From Zerene cesonia (lineage: Eukaryota; Arthropoda; Insecta; Lepidoptera; Pieridae): DNA of 64,000 bases. Positions 24,001-34,800 of this stretch are shown here, piece after piece. The notes below the pieces were generated by a model, which saw nothing but the letters and a program-made list of their open reading frames with translations, ran no database searches and had not been told where the DNA came from. The DNA lies in assembly GCF_012273895.1 (NCBI RefSeq), contig NC_052105.1:6954641-7018640 (forward strand), read 5' to 3'. Numbering within the stretch: the stretch's first letter is position 1; each line of letters starts with the position of its first letter. Both the position numbers and the translations under genes were made by a program.

Positions 24001-25562
24001 AAAAAGGTTGACTCAAAACATCCATTCTAAATTCTTAGAACATATATTACCATACTACAGCCAGGGGTCTATGCAAGTATTAATATTTATTTAATGAAAA
24101 ATTATTTTTACTAGTTATTCTTTAAATCTTTATTATATTCAATTATAAAGATAAATCTGCTTTTAAGTCATAGGATCATTGAGGTAAATATAAAAAAATT
24201 ATTAATAGTATTTGGTAAATCTAAAAATTAGGCCATTTTGGCCATTAAATATTTATAAATAATATATTATGCACATCAACAACTCCTTGTAGTTATAACA
24301 ACAGAATACCAAGTTATTAGAATCAATACTTATAATAAAACACTGAAAAGTTTGCTTGGTTGAATATGCAAATCTCAGGAACTACTGGACCAATTAAAAA
24401 AATCTTTCTATAGCTTTTAAGCAGTAATTAAAAATTTTAGAAATTATTGATTTCTAAGACAATGATGAAAGATTAAATACAAATTTGTATGTGGATATCA
24501 TTGTAAACAAAGCAGACAGACAGGAAAGTGATGAATCCTCTGGCTTAAAATCCATAAAAAAAGTAAGATAAGAATATATGCAGAACTATTCTTACCTTTA
24601 GCAGAGATTAGCAGCTGTGAATCAACTACTTTGTTTGGCCAATACTCCTCAAACTCCGTTCCAGGCGGGAAATAACTTTTAATGTCTGTTAAACTAATCA
24701 CCGAGCAAGTTTCACTTGCAAACAGTTCATTCCTAATGCCTTGCACTTTACAACAGAATTTAAGATATGACAAGTCCCAGCCCTTGAGCTGATCGGCTTT
24801 CAACTTCAAATTGTCCGTTTCACCTTCAAAATAGAACAGCGGCACAAATTTTTGATTGTCTCGCACTGTATATGGAACTACTGATTCTTTATTTATCCTG
24901 ATAAAACCACATTTGTCTTTATTATTTGTTGTACCACGTAACAACTTATTGTAACACACATCTAGGAAGTTATAGAACTCATCAGCGTCAGAGAGCCTCA
25001 CAACCAAGTCCTTTTGAGTGAACGGTTCCCGTCCAAACTGACTGTCACAATGCCGATTGTTAATTTCGTTCAACAGCAATGCCTCTATCTCTGTGATGTA
25101 ATAACTTCGTATGCAGGTACACGAGTAGATATCTGCATGCAGGTAGTTCAGGTACTTGTTAAGAAGTTTGATCTCCACCATACGTACGGCAACGTACTTC
25201 TCTCCGGACCGGTAGATGTAGGGTATGTGACACTTGCCAAGCATATCCCAGCCGAAGTGACCCTTCCAGCTCGCCTCGTCTGGCGCCGGCGTCTTTTTAT
25301 CATCGCTAACCGGCCGCTGCTCAGTTGCAGACGGGGTTCCAGGTTTCTGGTTGCGTGTTAGGAAGTTTAGAATGCCCATTTGACCGCCAACGGCGGGAGC
25401 TGCACCGCCGAGCCGGGCGCCAGGAGGCGGCCGTGCGGCTGCAACTGAAGCTGCCAATGCCTTCGCCTTATTGGCCTCCACCATCTTCGCGGCCAGTTCC
25501 CTGATTTCAGCTTCATCGGGCCGCTCGGTTTTGATCTTTACTGCTGGTACAGTTTCTGTCAT
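11407..25562 (-). CDS. Unassigned conserved-looking nuclear-type protein, 7 exons
   Basis: Minus-strand exons: 25562-24596, 16927-16665, 15736-15629, 14002-13949, 12561-12441, 12086-11908 and 11626-11407 (TAG), about 637 aa. The start MTETVPAVKIKTERP has a good AAG-ATG context. Residues 1-95 are charged, then Ala/Pro-rich. Residues about 105-322 form a dense, Cys- and aromatic-rich block (GKCHIPYIYRSGEKYVAVRM, DIKSYFPPGTEFEEYWP) that looks like a folded domain. The middle is Ala/Gln/Pro-rich. The last 170 residues are again ordered (PYQYTELLMTLPDLASHFFP, GMALVQIRDVMQHMPQFKYM) and end in a basic KRARAN tail. Exons 1 to 2, 2 to 3, 5 to 6 and 6 to 7 join in phase. Exon 4 (18 codons) to exon 5 is off by two bases, so a small exon may be missing or exon 4 may be wrong. 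Composition suggests a transcription or chromatin cofactor, but that is a guess; I do not recognise the family. Confidence 0.75.
11808..11893. repeat. Imperfect (GAT)n/(GGT)n trinucleotide repeat
   Basis: GATGATGATG- and GGTGGTGAT-type repeats in the last intron of the minus-strand gene, about 15 bp from the donor of the preceding exon. It creates a false Ile- or His-rich ORF. Confidence 0.85.
12168..12326 (+). repeat. Helitron-like element, family D
   Basis: Body TTTTCACGCAAAAAACCACT, then TATATATCTACCACGGGCGC and the terminal CTAG at 12323-12326 followed by T. Confidence 0.6.
14633..15079 (-). mobile_element. Helitron-like element, family B, enlarged by a tandem duplication
   Basis: On the minus strand it starts at 15079 with TCTTATACCTTTAAACGAGC after an A and ends with CTAG at 14633 before a T. 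These ends match the copy at 34388-34671. This copy is 447 bp instead of 284 because it has a TA microsatellite near its 5' end (about 15013-15051) and a 95-98 bp internal segment present twice in tandem (14722-14816 and 14817-14914). Confidence 0.75.
15165..15540 (+). repeat. Dispersed lepidopteran repeat (family I)
   Basis: It begins TTTTCAACCGACTTCAACAA, then GAGGTTCTTAATTCGACCGT, and ends near CCATCTAGGGGGGAGGAGCC. Related pieces are at 27500-27700, 35270-35460 and 47535-47720. No TIR or coding region is visible, so the class is unknown. Confidence 0.5.
15805..15900. repeat. (GT)n-rich low-complexity tract
   Basis: TGCGTGCGTATGTGTATGTG and similar repeats just downstream of an exon of the minus-strand gene. 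It produces spurious Cys/Val- and His/Thr-rich ORFs. Confidence 0.85.
16430..16580 (+). repeat. Dispersed repeat (family F)
   Basis: It contains CTTAAACTACTCAACCGATT, followed by an 'AACTTAAAAGATAACTATCC' segment shared with 42116-42296 (plus) and 44405-44600 (minus). Confidence 0.5.
17060..17540. mobile_element. Foldback element with about 60-bp inverted ends (family J)
   Basis: The left end 17060-17122 (around AACTAAAAAACACGCTTTTC) is the reverse complement of the right end near 17480-17540. A second inverted pair lies inside (around TTTGTGCCATATTTTTCGTG near 17258 and its complement near 17440). Three near-identical units starting TAATTTTTAATATA lie at about 17128, 17188 and 17309. No coding capacity. 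The next gap starts 8 bp beyond it. Confidence 0.6.
17549..18548. other. Assembly gap (1000 N)
   Basis: Exactly 1000 N. Sequence on both sides belongs to the same family-J repeat: after the gap comes AAGTGAAGCTAATAAAAGCG, the reverse complement of its other end. The assembly probably failed in a repeat. Confidence 0.99.
19025..19205 (+). mobile_element. tRNA-derived SINE
   Basis: It has a tRNA-like box A (GTGGCTCAGTGGTGAGGACC) and box B (GGGGTTCGAGACCAGG) at tRNA spacing, followed by the tail block GCGTGCAGGAAATAAACCGA. A second copy is at 38655-38845. The RNA-pol-III boxes look intact but it is not a functional tRNA gene. Confidence 0.7.
20089..20275 (+). mobile_element. Helitron-like element, family A
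   Basis: TCTACTAATATCATGAATGC at the start and GGGCGCAGCTAG at the end (CTAG 20272-20275, then T). The body has ACTGAACCGATTGAAATGAA and CCTACGGGATACAGAC. Confidence 0.65.
20530..20700 (-). repeat. Helitron-like element, family C (end eroded)
   Basis: Reversed family-C block (GTCCGCCCCGGCTTCGCCCG, then GGACCAGTAGTTCCTGAGAT). The terminal CTAG is not preserved. Confidence 0.5.
22040..22310 (+). repeat. Family-J repeat with (GTTT)n
   Basis: It begins ACACGCTTTTTATTAGCTTC, has a GTTT/GTAT tract, then CCAGATTTCGTTCAAACTTT, and ends in AAAGCGTGTTTTATAGTTTT. Related to 17060-17540, both sides of the second gap, and 33885-34085. Confidence 0.55.
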
Positions 25563-28500
25563 CTTGACAAACACAAGATAAATGCACTAAAATCAAAGTC
25601 TGTGTGTTATTTACCTTTTATTAGCATAGCACAAGCTACATCCTGACACTTAGGGCTGATATATGCAGTCAACTCCCATGACAACTACGGCTTCTTAGAA
25701 TAAACACTGAGTTATCACTGTTATTTGACAGCATAAACACTTTTTCACTATTCACACACGTAGAAACTTTGATACTATTTAGTTCTTATTTAATTTTGAT
25801 TCTCGAAAGTACAACGCGGCCGATAATTGATTACAACCGAGTGTGTTCATCCATGAGTTTCAAACAACTGACTCCACAACATAAACTTCCGTCTTAACTC
25901 GAAAAACTTTTAGAAAATTCAATTTTTCACTAACGTAGTAGTTTAATAGAATTACGTTTATTTCGAAAATAATTGTTGTCCACTCAAAAAAAATATTTTT
26001 GTTTCCACGCTGCGGACGAGGGAACATGAAACCCAAATTTTGTGTTCACGAGGGAAATGCCCAATACCGTTGTATAGTCTCGTGGGGAGTACGCATCAAA
26101 TCGTGTACATTTTTCACCTTTTGGTGACTCAGCATCGAACAAAATGGCCGCCGACAAGGCTTTGTTGGCCAATCGAGCCATAGCTTGCGTATACATACCT
26201 ACAAAAATTCCCGTCTGTGACGTAACCGCACTCCTCACGAGACTAGTTCTCAAGGACTTTTCATTTTTAGTTTTCGAGCTATTTATATATTAATGGATAA
26301 CACAAAGCGCCAAAAAATTCTTAAAAAGTACGAGTTACGATATTACTTAATATATTTCATAAAAATAATTTCCATTTTGTCTAAAACGAATCTTTTAACT
26401 TCATTAAAAATAAGATTTATGAATGTACTCTTACAAAGTAGGTAGTCACTATGGATAGTCTCGTGTCGTCGTTTCTTATCAAATAAGGAGGCTAGATACT
26501 AATAAAATTTCTAAATTCGACCTTATGACCATCGCAATAAGATTGATGTTTTTAATTTAATAAGAATAATTTGCGCCTTAATGCTGAGTATAGCGAGACT
26601 ATCCGACGCGCGCATTCCTTGTACAATAATCCCCTGCATGAGTAAGCGAGATGGAGATACGTAAAAAGTACATGTCAAATGTTTAGGTATTTTACTATGG
26701 ACGTAAAGAGAACGTAGGTAGGTATATAATGCAATTACAAACTTACGTAAGCACATCTAACCTACTTTATGGTAAAGTAGGTACTGTATAGCGGTTGTTC
26801 TAAATTAATAAAATTGTATTTTTAGTCTTAAATTTTAAAGTAAAACTTAATCGTTTATCATAAATAATTGTCGTTTCCATATTCTTATTTATGTTAAATG
26901 GCTTACAATGGCAAAATTGTTAGCTATTTAATAAAGGGTCTTCAAATGTGTGTCCAAATTTTGTAACGCAGTTAGGTATTAACAAATATTGCAACTCCCG
27001 CTCGACTTGGTATTGATCTACTATTTGTTGTATGTGCAAAATATGATAAATACTTTATTTTTCAAGACTTTTAGGGTCATCTATCCTGTTGTTGCCGAGT
27101 CAGCCGTTATTGATTAATAATGCTATATTATTTATTTTTTCCAAATCCGGTTAGAAGTAACGAATGTTTGCTGAATTTACTTCTGAAAATGTATTTGTTT
27201 TCGCTACACTTTTTGTTAAATTCATGTTTTCTGATTACGTGTAGTATTAAAATAATTAGTACATTCTTATCTTATTCCTGACTTTTTTCATTACAAAATT
27301 TTGAGGGTTTTTAAATCAGGTATGATTCAGATTTTGTTAACATTATATTTACAAATTACGAACCAGTAGCAATAATCATTTCTTTAACACACTGGCACAC
27401 AGTATGGAGTCGGTTAATAATTTATGGAAGTCATCATTATAAAAGAAAAATATATAGAAACCCTTATCTAACCTCTATCTATTAATATTTTGTTTAAAAT
27501 TAGAAGCATAGGAGGCTATCAATTCGACTGAATTTGTGTTTGTTACCTAATAACTTTTTACTGCGAGAACGGATTTTTATGATTCTTTTTTTAAATTGAA
27601 ACCTGGTGCCACCCAAATGTTCCAAGTTTGGTCTAGTTATGGGTTATTTGGGGGTGTTTTAGTTTTTTGTTACAAAAACATATATAAGCAGACCTAATGT
27701 CGATACTAACAGAATCCAAAATAATGACTTGGATATGTATCCAGTAGTATTTCATATGTATGAAATACTAACTGTAACCCGTGGCGTCTCTCGGAAAAGA
27801 GGGGCCTACCTGTATGTGCTAATCCAAACCATAATATATCTCTCGTTAGAGAGCAGCTCACATCCATATATTGATCTAGAATATAAGTGTATAATCTATG
27901 ATATTGATCCATGCTTTCAAACTTTGCGTTTATAATATTAGTAGCATGAGTTTATAGTATGAGAAAGAATAGTGGTTGGACCAACGACGTCAGAACCATT
28001 TAAACAATTATTTTCTATTAAAATAGTGACATCGAAGGTTGTATGTAGTTTCAAGGTCATCCGAATTATCATCGCATCTTACAGGCCCAAATAACTTTAA
28101 AAACAATACTACATTTATGACTTTGTCAGACAGAAAGCATACTTAACGCTGAGTAGCGACGTCGTTAAATATCGCTCTCTGCTCATGTCATATAGATTTA
28201 CTAGAGCCTCGCTACGTAACGTGATATCCACTAAAGCGTAGTCGGTAGTCCAAACTAGTATGAATGTAAGTTTGTTTTTTATCGAGATTATCATTTGATA
28301 TCTCAATTATACTTTATTATGTTCACAGAAAAAAGGGCGTGGATGTACGACATCAATAAAAAGGGGGAAGGAACTCAGAGAACATCATGCTTTGTAACAT
28401 GCATCAACGTTTTCTAACAAATTCTAGCAATTTTTAGTCATTATACAGCAATTTAGTGGGACGCTGATAAAACTAACTATCATCATACGGCTATACTAGC

Positions 28501-30214
28501 CGCAACAGAAGATTGCTGCTAGCTCGGGCACCTGGCGCTCAGATTGACCGTTTTCGCTATGTATCGCGTAGTCGGTAGTAATATAACAATCCACATTCCG
28601 GCGTCAAAGCACGACGAAAGGCTAGCGCATTGTCGCGCGCTACGAATGCGTTCTATTTGACAAAGCCTTTATGTACGAGCAAATAACAAACTTCTAGAAT
28701 GAGAAAGCTCTTCTTTCTAGTTGGAATGATATTATTAAATGTTATCAATCAGAAAAACAATACGATTTTTGGGTTCATTCAAGGTCAACGGGTTGCCATG
28801 TATAGCCAAATAAATTTCGGATCTAGTAGTAAGGTACAGAAGTTCAGCAGTGGAAGCTTATGGCAGAACAACTGATTTAAATCCTTGTCATGGCTGATGG
28901 CACTGTTTAGTTTATCGATATTACAGGTCAACTTTTTAATTTATTAAATTCCAGATTGTTTCTTGAAATAAAATAAAAAATGGAATAGAATTTCAACACA
29001 ACAAGAGTATTCACAAGAGTATAAAAATGGTAGAAACAAAAAAAAAACTATAAAATATATTCCGTAAATATTTTGCCGTGCAACATCCACTTATATATAT
29101 AATTCGTGCAATTGTGTACTAACGTATGTAGTTGTTAATAAATTATTGCACGGGTATGCGGATGACAGTACTGCTAGGCACATATCTAAAGCACAGGTAT
29201 GCACCGTAGTATTATATATTTTGTGTTGGTGGCAAAGAGAGGCTGTGGTTAAGTAGTTGAATATTACTTTAAAAGCATTCACATGTTCAACTATGCTAAA
29301 ACACAAACATGCCTTTTTACAGCCAAACGCGATTACAGTTTCTTGGTCAAACCTGAACCTTTCGCTGAACCTGTACTTTAAGACCCTTGAAACCTAAGTG
29401 AAAGTTGCTGCAAATTTGCTGGGATTATTCTCTAAAGTGGGAAAGTTCTTCACATCGAAATATCTTTTGAAATCTTGTCAAAGCTACGGTCAGGTATGCA
29501 GTAGGTACTGCTTTTATATTTGTCGTCGCTTCGGGCTCAACTGCAAAATACCAATTAAGTGCTTTGGACTCGATCGAAAATCAAGAAATTGGGTTTATTG
29601 GAAATAAAGCTCGTTCGGGATATCTTTTTGCGAATGTGCGGAAGTATTCAACAACTTTTTAAACTTGTCAGAGGAGTTCCAAGTATATGTACCTAACCAC
29701 ACACCCAGGCTGTAATTAAATAAATTGTTTAAATTATTTAAACTTAGCTTCTCCATTTCATCATCGGGCAGCTCGGCGCAGGGCTGCTCTTCACCCTTTT
29801 GTTACATTGACTTTACGCGCTAAGCGATTTGCATCCTCATGTGCAAGAGTATGGACTGGTTGGACCTTCTGTTTTCCCGGAAACTGTAATCTGAATTTAT
29901 AAAAGTAAAGCCAATATGCTTTTATTAGATAAGCTCCATCCTAGACCATGCTATTTTATCTCCATAAAGCGAATCGAAGGTCAAATGCTTAGCTGAATGC
30001 TTAGATGATTAAATAAATAAAGAAAAAACTCTTTTTTGACAATTCTTGCATTTGCTACTCAAAGCAAAAGTATCTGCATGTGCTGTGGGATCATTCGACA
30101 TTAGACTACAAAAGCGTCTTACTGGATGATTGTTAACTTATTGTATGGGGAAGATACATTTATACATCTGTTTCAATAAACGAAACTTCGTCGTAACTTC
30201 GACGTAAATAATAA

Positions 30215-30369
30215 ACATTTAGAAATTAAAAACTTTTTAACGGATTTTAAACGCGATTTATTCATTATATTATTAACCCGACGTTTTGTACACTTTACAG
30301 CGATCGTGGTCACGGGGAGACTGGAATATAATGAATAAATCCGTTAAAAAGTTTTTAACTTCTAAATGT
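30215..30369. mobile_element. MITE with about 32-bp terminal inverted repeats, uninterrupted copy
   Basis: The left end ACATTTAGAAATTAAAAACT and its continuation through TTTTTAACGGATT are mirrored at the right end with one mismatch. The centre carries ATTATTAACCCGACGTTTTG and GTGGTCACGGGGAGACTG. No coding capacity. The same MITE at 34335-34783 is split by a Helitron-like element, so this copy serves as the empty site. Confidence 0.75.
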
Positions 30370-31067
30370 ATAATACTCGCGTAAAATCAAACACAAGAAA
30401 ATACTATAATAAACATTTTTCTTTTTTTATCCCCACTATGAATAGTCCATTCGGTTCTACGTTCTAGCCTTAACCATAATACACGGGAGGCGGATGGCGG
30501 TCAATAACAAAATTAACATAACAACGGAACATTGCATTTGTGAATGTGGGTTTGATCCCTACTATATAGGTCAGAAATTCCATTTGCCATTTTTCGATAG
30601 CAGAGATCGTACTATTAATCACATACATGTAAATTGTAATGGTCCGCTCACTAACCATTGCACTTAATGGAACTTCATGGTTATATAGCATGTTTTTATG
30701 TAATACCGCCATTTTATACACTGCAGTAAAAAACAGAAAATAAATACTTGATAACTAAAATTATAAAGCTGAAAAATTTGTTTATAATGCGCTTATCTCA
30801 AAAACTACCGGACCGATGATACTTCATAAATAAGAAAATGTATTTATATTTATTATATTATGCAACTTATATCATATTATCAATATTTACTTTCTTGTTA
30901 TTTTCTAGTAAATAATAAGAAAATATTTGAAAAAGTAGAAGAAAATTTATGACGATTTCTAAAGTGAGGCAAAAACAGATTAATGAAAAACTAAACTTAC
31001 GCAGAGAGCTTACTACATGCCAATAGTATTAATAATGAATATTTATACTATATAATAATGATTTTTT

Positions 31068-31376
31068 TTAACAAAAATTTAACCATCTTCAAACCACTCA
31101 AAATCGCAAAATAAATTTATACAATCGCTATAAGTAAACTACTCATTCATCTATTTGAAGTCGGTGCTAGCAAAGTAATGTTAAGTAGTTGATAATAAGT
31201 ACTATCTCCTTACTACATATTATCACAAGTAGTAACTTACTACATACCTATCTACTGCGTGCTTGGCTTGGTTAGCAGCGACTTCAAATAGATGTGTATA
31301 TAGCGCTCATAGTTATTATACTTATTTATTTTTCACTTTTGAGTTGTTTGAAGTCGATTATTTTTTTGTTAAATAA
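31068..31376. mobile_element. Foldback/MITE element with about 100-bp imperfect inverted repeats
   Basis: The left half starts TTAACAAAAATTTAACCATC and includes CATCTATTTGAAGTCG at 31148-31163. The right half contains the exact complement CGACTTCAAATAGATG ending at 31294 and finishes with TTTTTTTGTTAA near 31376. The outer arms pair imperfectly over about 100 bp. No ORF. Confidence 0.6.
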
Positions 31377-31874
31377 TTGTTAGTTTCATTATAATGGCCT
31401 GATTTATATTCTTTCATTATATAAGAAATAAACCTTTTCACAATACCGGTCAATATAGTTCATACTTTCGCCGTGGACTTCTTTCGTGGCAACAGGCGAG
31501 TACACAATCAAAACCACAGAGCACTATAGTACTATGGCTAATCAAAACTCTAATCTCTATGCCCATATGGCGTCTTCAGCATAGTCTTTTGCATAAGTAG
31601 ACGTTCTCATTACTCTTATTTTTATAAATTCGATTTGTATTTCTGCAATTGTAGATGAAAAAATGAAAACCGTCGCTAAGTTTATTGTTTCACATTTACA
31701 CTTTGATTTTCGTCGGTTCGATTGATGGTATTAAATGGTTTCTTAGATCGACTTGCGCCTATGCAGATCTAAGGTTTTATTAAGTCTATTATAGTGTTTA
31801 TGCCGCCAATCTATGAACACAAAAAGTTCAATGAAGAGTAAATAAATAAATAAGTTATATTCTATACTTTCAAT

Positions 31875-34800
31875 ATGGACAAGGAAAACGTTCGAGCTTG
31901 TATAATATGCTTAGAAATGGATGGAACCCTTTATAATTTACACTCTGGTTCACTGGAACGATATTATGAATTATTAACAGGAATAGATGTAAGTTACGAA
32001 AAATATTATTTTATTTTAATACAATTAAAATTAAATATAAATCCTTATTATGTATCTTTTGGTAAAAAGTTTGCGATACAAATTCACAAACTTATCGCGG
32101 ACGTATGCATATTTACTAAAACAGTAATCGTTTCGATTTCTATCGTAAAATTTATTTTATATTACAGCCTCTTAAACACTTGGAGCTTCCTATGTTTGTA
32201 TGCTATGTGTGTAAAGCAATGTTACACAAGTTCTACTTATTTAGACAGAGAAGCTTAAGGGGTCAGGCTATATTGCAGGGTATCTTTCAGCGCCATGGCA
32301 AGGTACGATATTTTAGCAAATAATATACGAGAAAATACTTTTTGTTTATTTGTTTTTTGTGTTTGACATAACCTAAACTAATTATATATTGTTTCTCCAC
32401 TGCTTTATGGAGGAATATTTGTTAAATTTTGTTTTATTGAGGTTTATTTACTGGTGTATTCAAAGAGAAACAGCTACTGTTTTACACAAGAATCTGGGAT
32501 TTGATATTTTTAATAAATTATAACTTTTGTCACGGGGTGAGAATGTAGCCTTCTGCTGTTGAAAGAATATTGGAAGTAGGTTTAACTTCTACATTGTCTC
32601 TCAGTTTTATCAAAATCCTTTCAGTAATTTTGACATAATTGATTACAGTCATACAAACTTGTATTAATAGTCTTAGTAAAGTAAAAATCTTCTCATTTTG
32701 TTGCCATATGAGCAAAACCACAGACTGAAGTTTCTTAATGAAATTTTGCTTTATGTCCTCCATGTGTTAATTAATTATAAATGTTATAAAAAGAGGATAT
32801 TGCATTAGCATGAACAAATTGTTGAGGACAGAGTAAGGCAATTGTTGCAATTTGATTTAGTTGCTGTCTCTTTCTATCTTATACTATATTTAATTACCTT
32901 TAAGTTCGTACTTATAATAACAATGCAACAATATCAAAAAGACGTTCAATATGAATATGGTGAATCTTTCTTCATAATATAACTAGCTGCGCCTCGCGGT
33001 TTTACCTGCGTAAGTCCGTATCCCGTAGGAATATTGGGATAAAATGTTGCCTATATGTTATTCCAGTTGTCCAGCTATCTACGTACCAAATTTCATTGCA
33101 ATCGGTTCAGTAGTTTTTGCGTGAAAGAGCATCCAACGCGCACACATCCTTACAAACTTTCGCATTAATAATATTAGTAGGATTAGGATTAGATAGATGA
33201 GCACATTCTTAACAATATTTTCGTTTCAGATTATTGAAGAAGACATTAGAGAGGTGGACAAAAATTCCTACCTCCTAAGCTCAAATTTAAGTATACACTA
33301 TCCAGAAGACATTAAAATGATAAAGGAGGAAGATGCTAATGAGACAATCAAACAGGAGCCAGATGAAATACTTGATTATGATTTTACGTTAGAAACAAAC
33401 CATGACAATGATTGGCCGAGTGATGATGAACCCTTATCTATTCATAAGAGTAGAAAAATGGAGGGGAATTTGGATGTGATGGAGATGAATGTGGAGGGAG
33501 AAGTAAAAACCGAGGAAGTTGAGGAGGTAAGTTACTGTGAAATCTATACCATTATTATAAAGCTGAAGAGTTTTTTTGTTTGAACGCACTAATCTCAGGA
33601 ACTACTCTTCTGACCTGAAAAATTATTTCAGTGTTAGATAGCCTATTTATTGAGGAAGGCTATAGGCTATGTATGTACCACGGGCAAAGCCGGGGCAGAC
33701 CTATAGCTAGTGTTATATAACAAACATATTAAATTTCAATAGAAAGTATCTTTTACAGCCACTGGGATGAAATCTAAATATGTCACCCATAATGATGCTT
33801 TTATTAGAAAAAGGATTTACCTTCTTAGCCAAGTATAAATAAAAACCCATATGGGTTGCCATAACATAAGTAGATTTGACTTTTTACAGGCTTTTTAGTT
33901 TCAGATGTATGTTTGTATGTTTGTTACGGCCTCCTTTGGACGCAATTTTGATTCAGTTTCAATGCCCAGATTTCATTTACACTTTGTAGATTTATCGAGA
34001 ACCGATGAGAATACACCAATTTGATAAAATTATTTTAGTTCAGTTTTCTGTAAAAAGCGTGTTTTTTTTGTTTTATTTAACTGATATTTATAACAAATAC
34101 TGTCACATATCCCACTGATGCCCACATACCACCAAAACGTTTTCAGAAACCATCAAAAGCTTCGAAAACGAAGAAATCCAAAAAAGTATCGCAACCGAAG
34201 GCGGTGCGACAGCGCTCGGACACACTGAAAGCGGTCATCCTGCGGAAAGGGTCCATTGATGATATGGATTTAGAGACGTATGTCACGGTTGTCAATTTGA
34301 CGGTAATATCTTCTTTTTCTTGTGAGAGTATTATACATTTAGAAATTAAAAACTTTTTAACGGATTTTAAACGCGATTTATTCATTATCTTATATCTTTA
34401 AACGAGCAATTCTAGAGCTCCAACGATTTTCATGAAATTTAGTACATTTCCAGTTTCGGGGGCGATAAATCGATCTAGCTAGGAATCTTTTTTAGAAAAT
34501 GTCATATTCGTGTTTTATTCGTGTTTTTTTTTTCCTGACATCTATTGGTGAATAATAATACTATTTTGCTTCGTAGATGGCTGGACAACTGAAATAACAC
34601 ATAGGCACTTTTTATACCGATATTCCTACGGGATACGGACTTACGCGGTTTCAACCGCGGGTCACAGCTAGTATTATTAACCCGACGTTTCGAACACTTT
34701 ACACCGAGCGTGGTCACGGGGAGACTCAGTCTCCTATATAATAACGCGTTTAAAATCCGTTAAAAAGTTCTTAATTTCTAAATCTTCTTGTTCGTTTATT

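Larger units (their letters stand above)
18549..24595. other. Remainder of the large first intron (minus-strand gene)
   Basis: Apart from the repeats listed separately, this is AT-rich sequence in which I see no exon, RNA gene or ORF with family resemblance. The stretch 22320-24480 in particular looks like plain AT-rich intron. Confidence 0.5.
25563..31874. other. Intergenic region between divergent genes
   Basis: 6.3 kb between the starts of the minus-strand gene and the zinc-finger gene; it should hold both promoters. It contains a family-I repeat piece (about 27500-27700) and two inverted-repeat elements (30215-30369, 31068-31376). A GC-richer patch near 26100-26240 includes AAAATGGCCGCCGACA, resembling a YY1/Pho-type site. 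I recognise no gene. Confidence 0.5.

Noticed and set aside
25984..26253. 89-codon minus-strand ORF upstream of the unassigned gene
   Set aside because: No domain, no splice support and no coding-like context; the GC-richer patch is better seen as a possible regulatory region.
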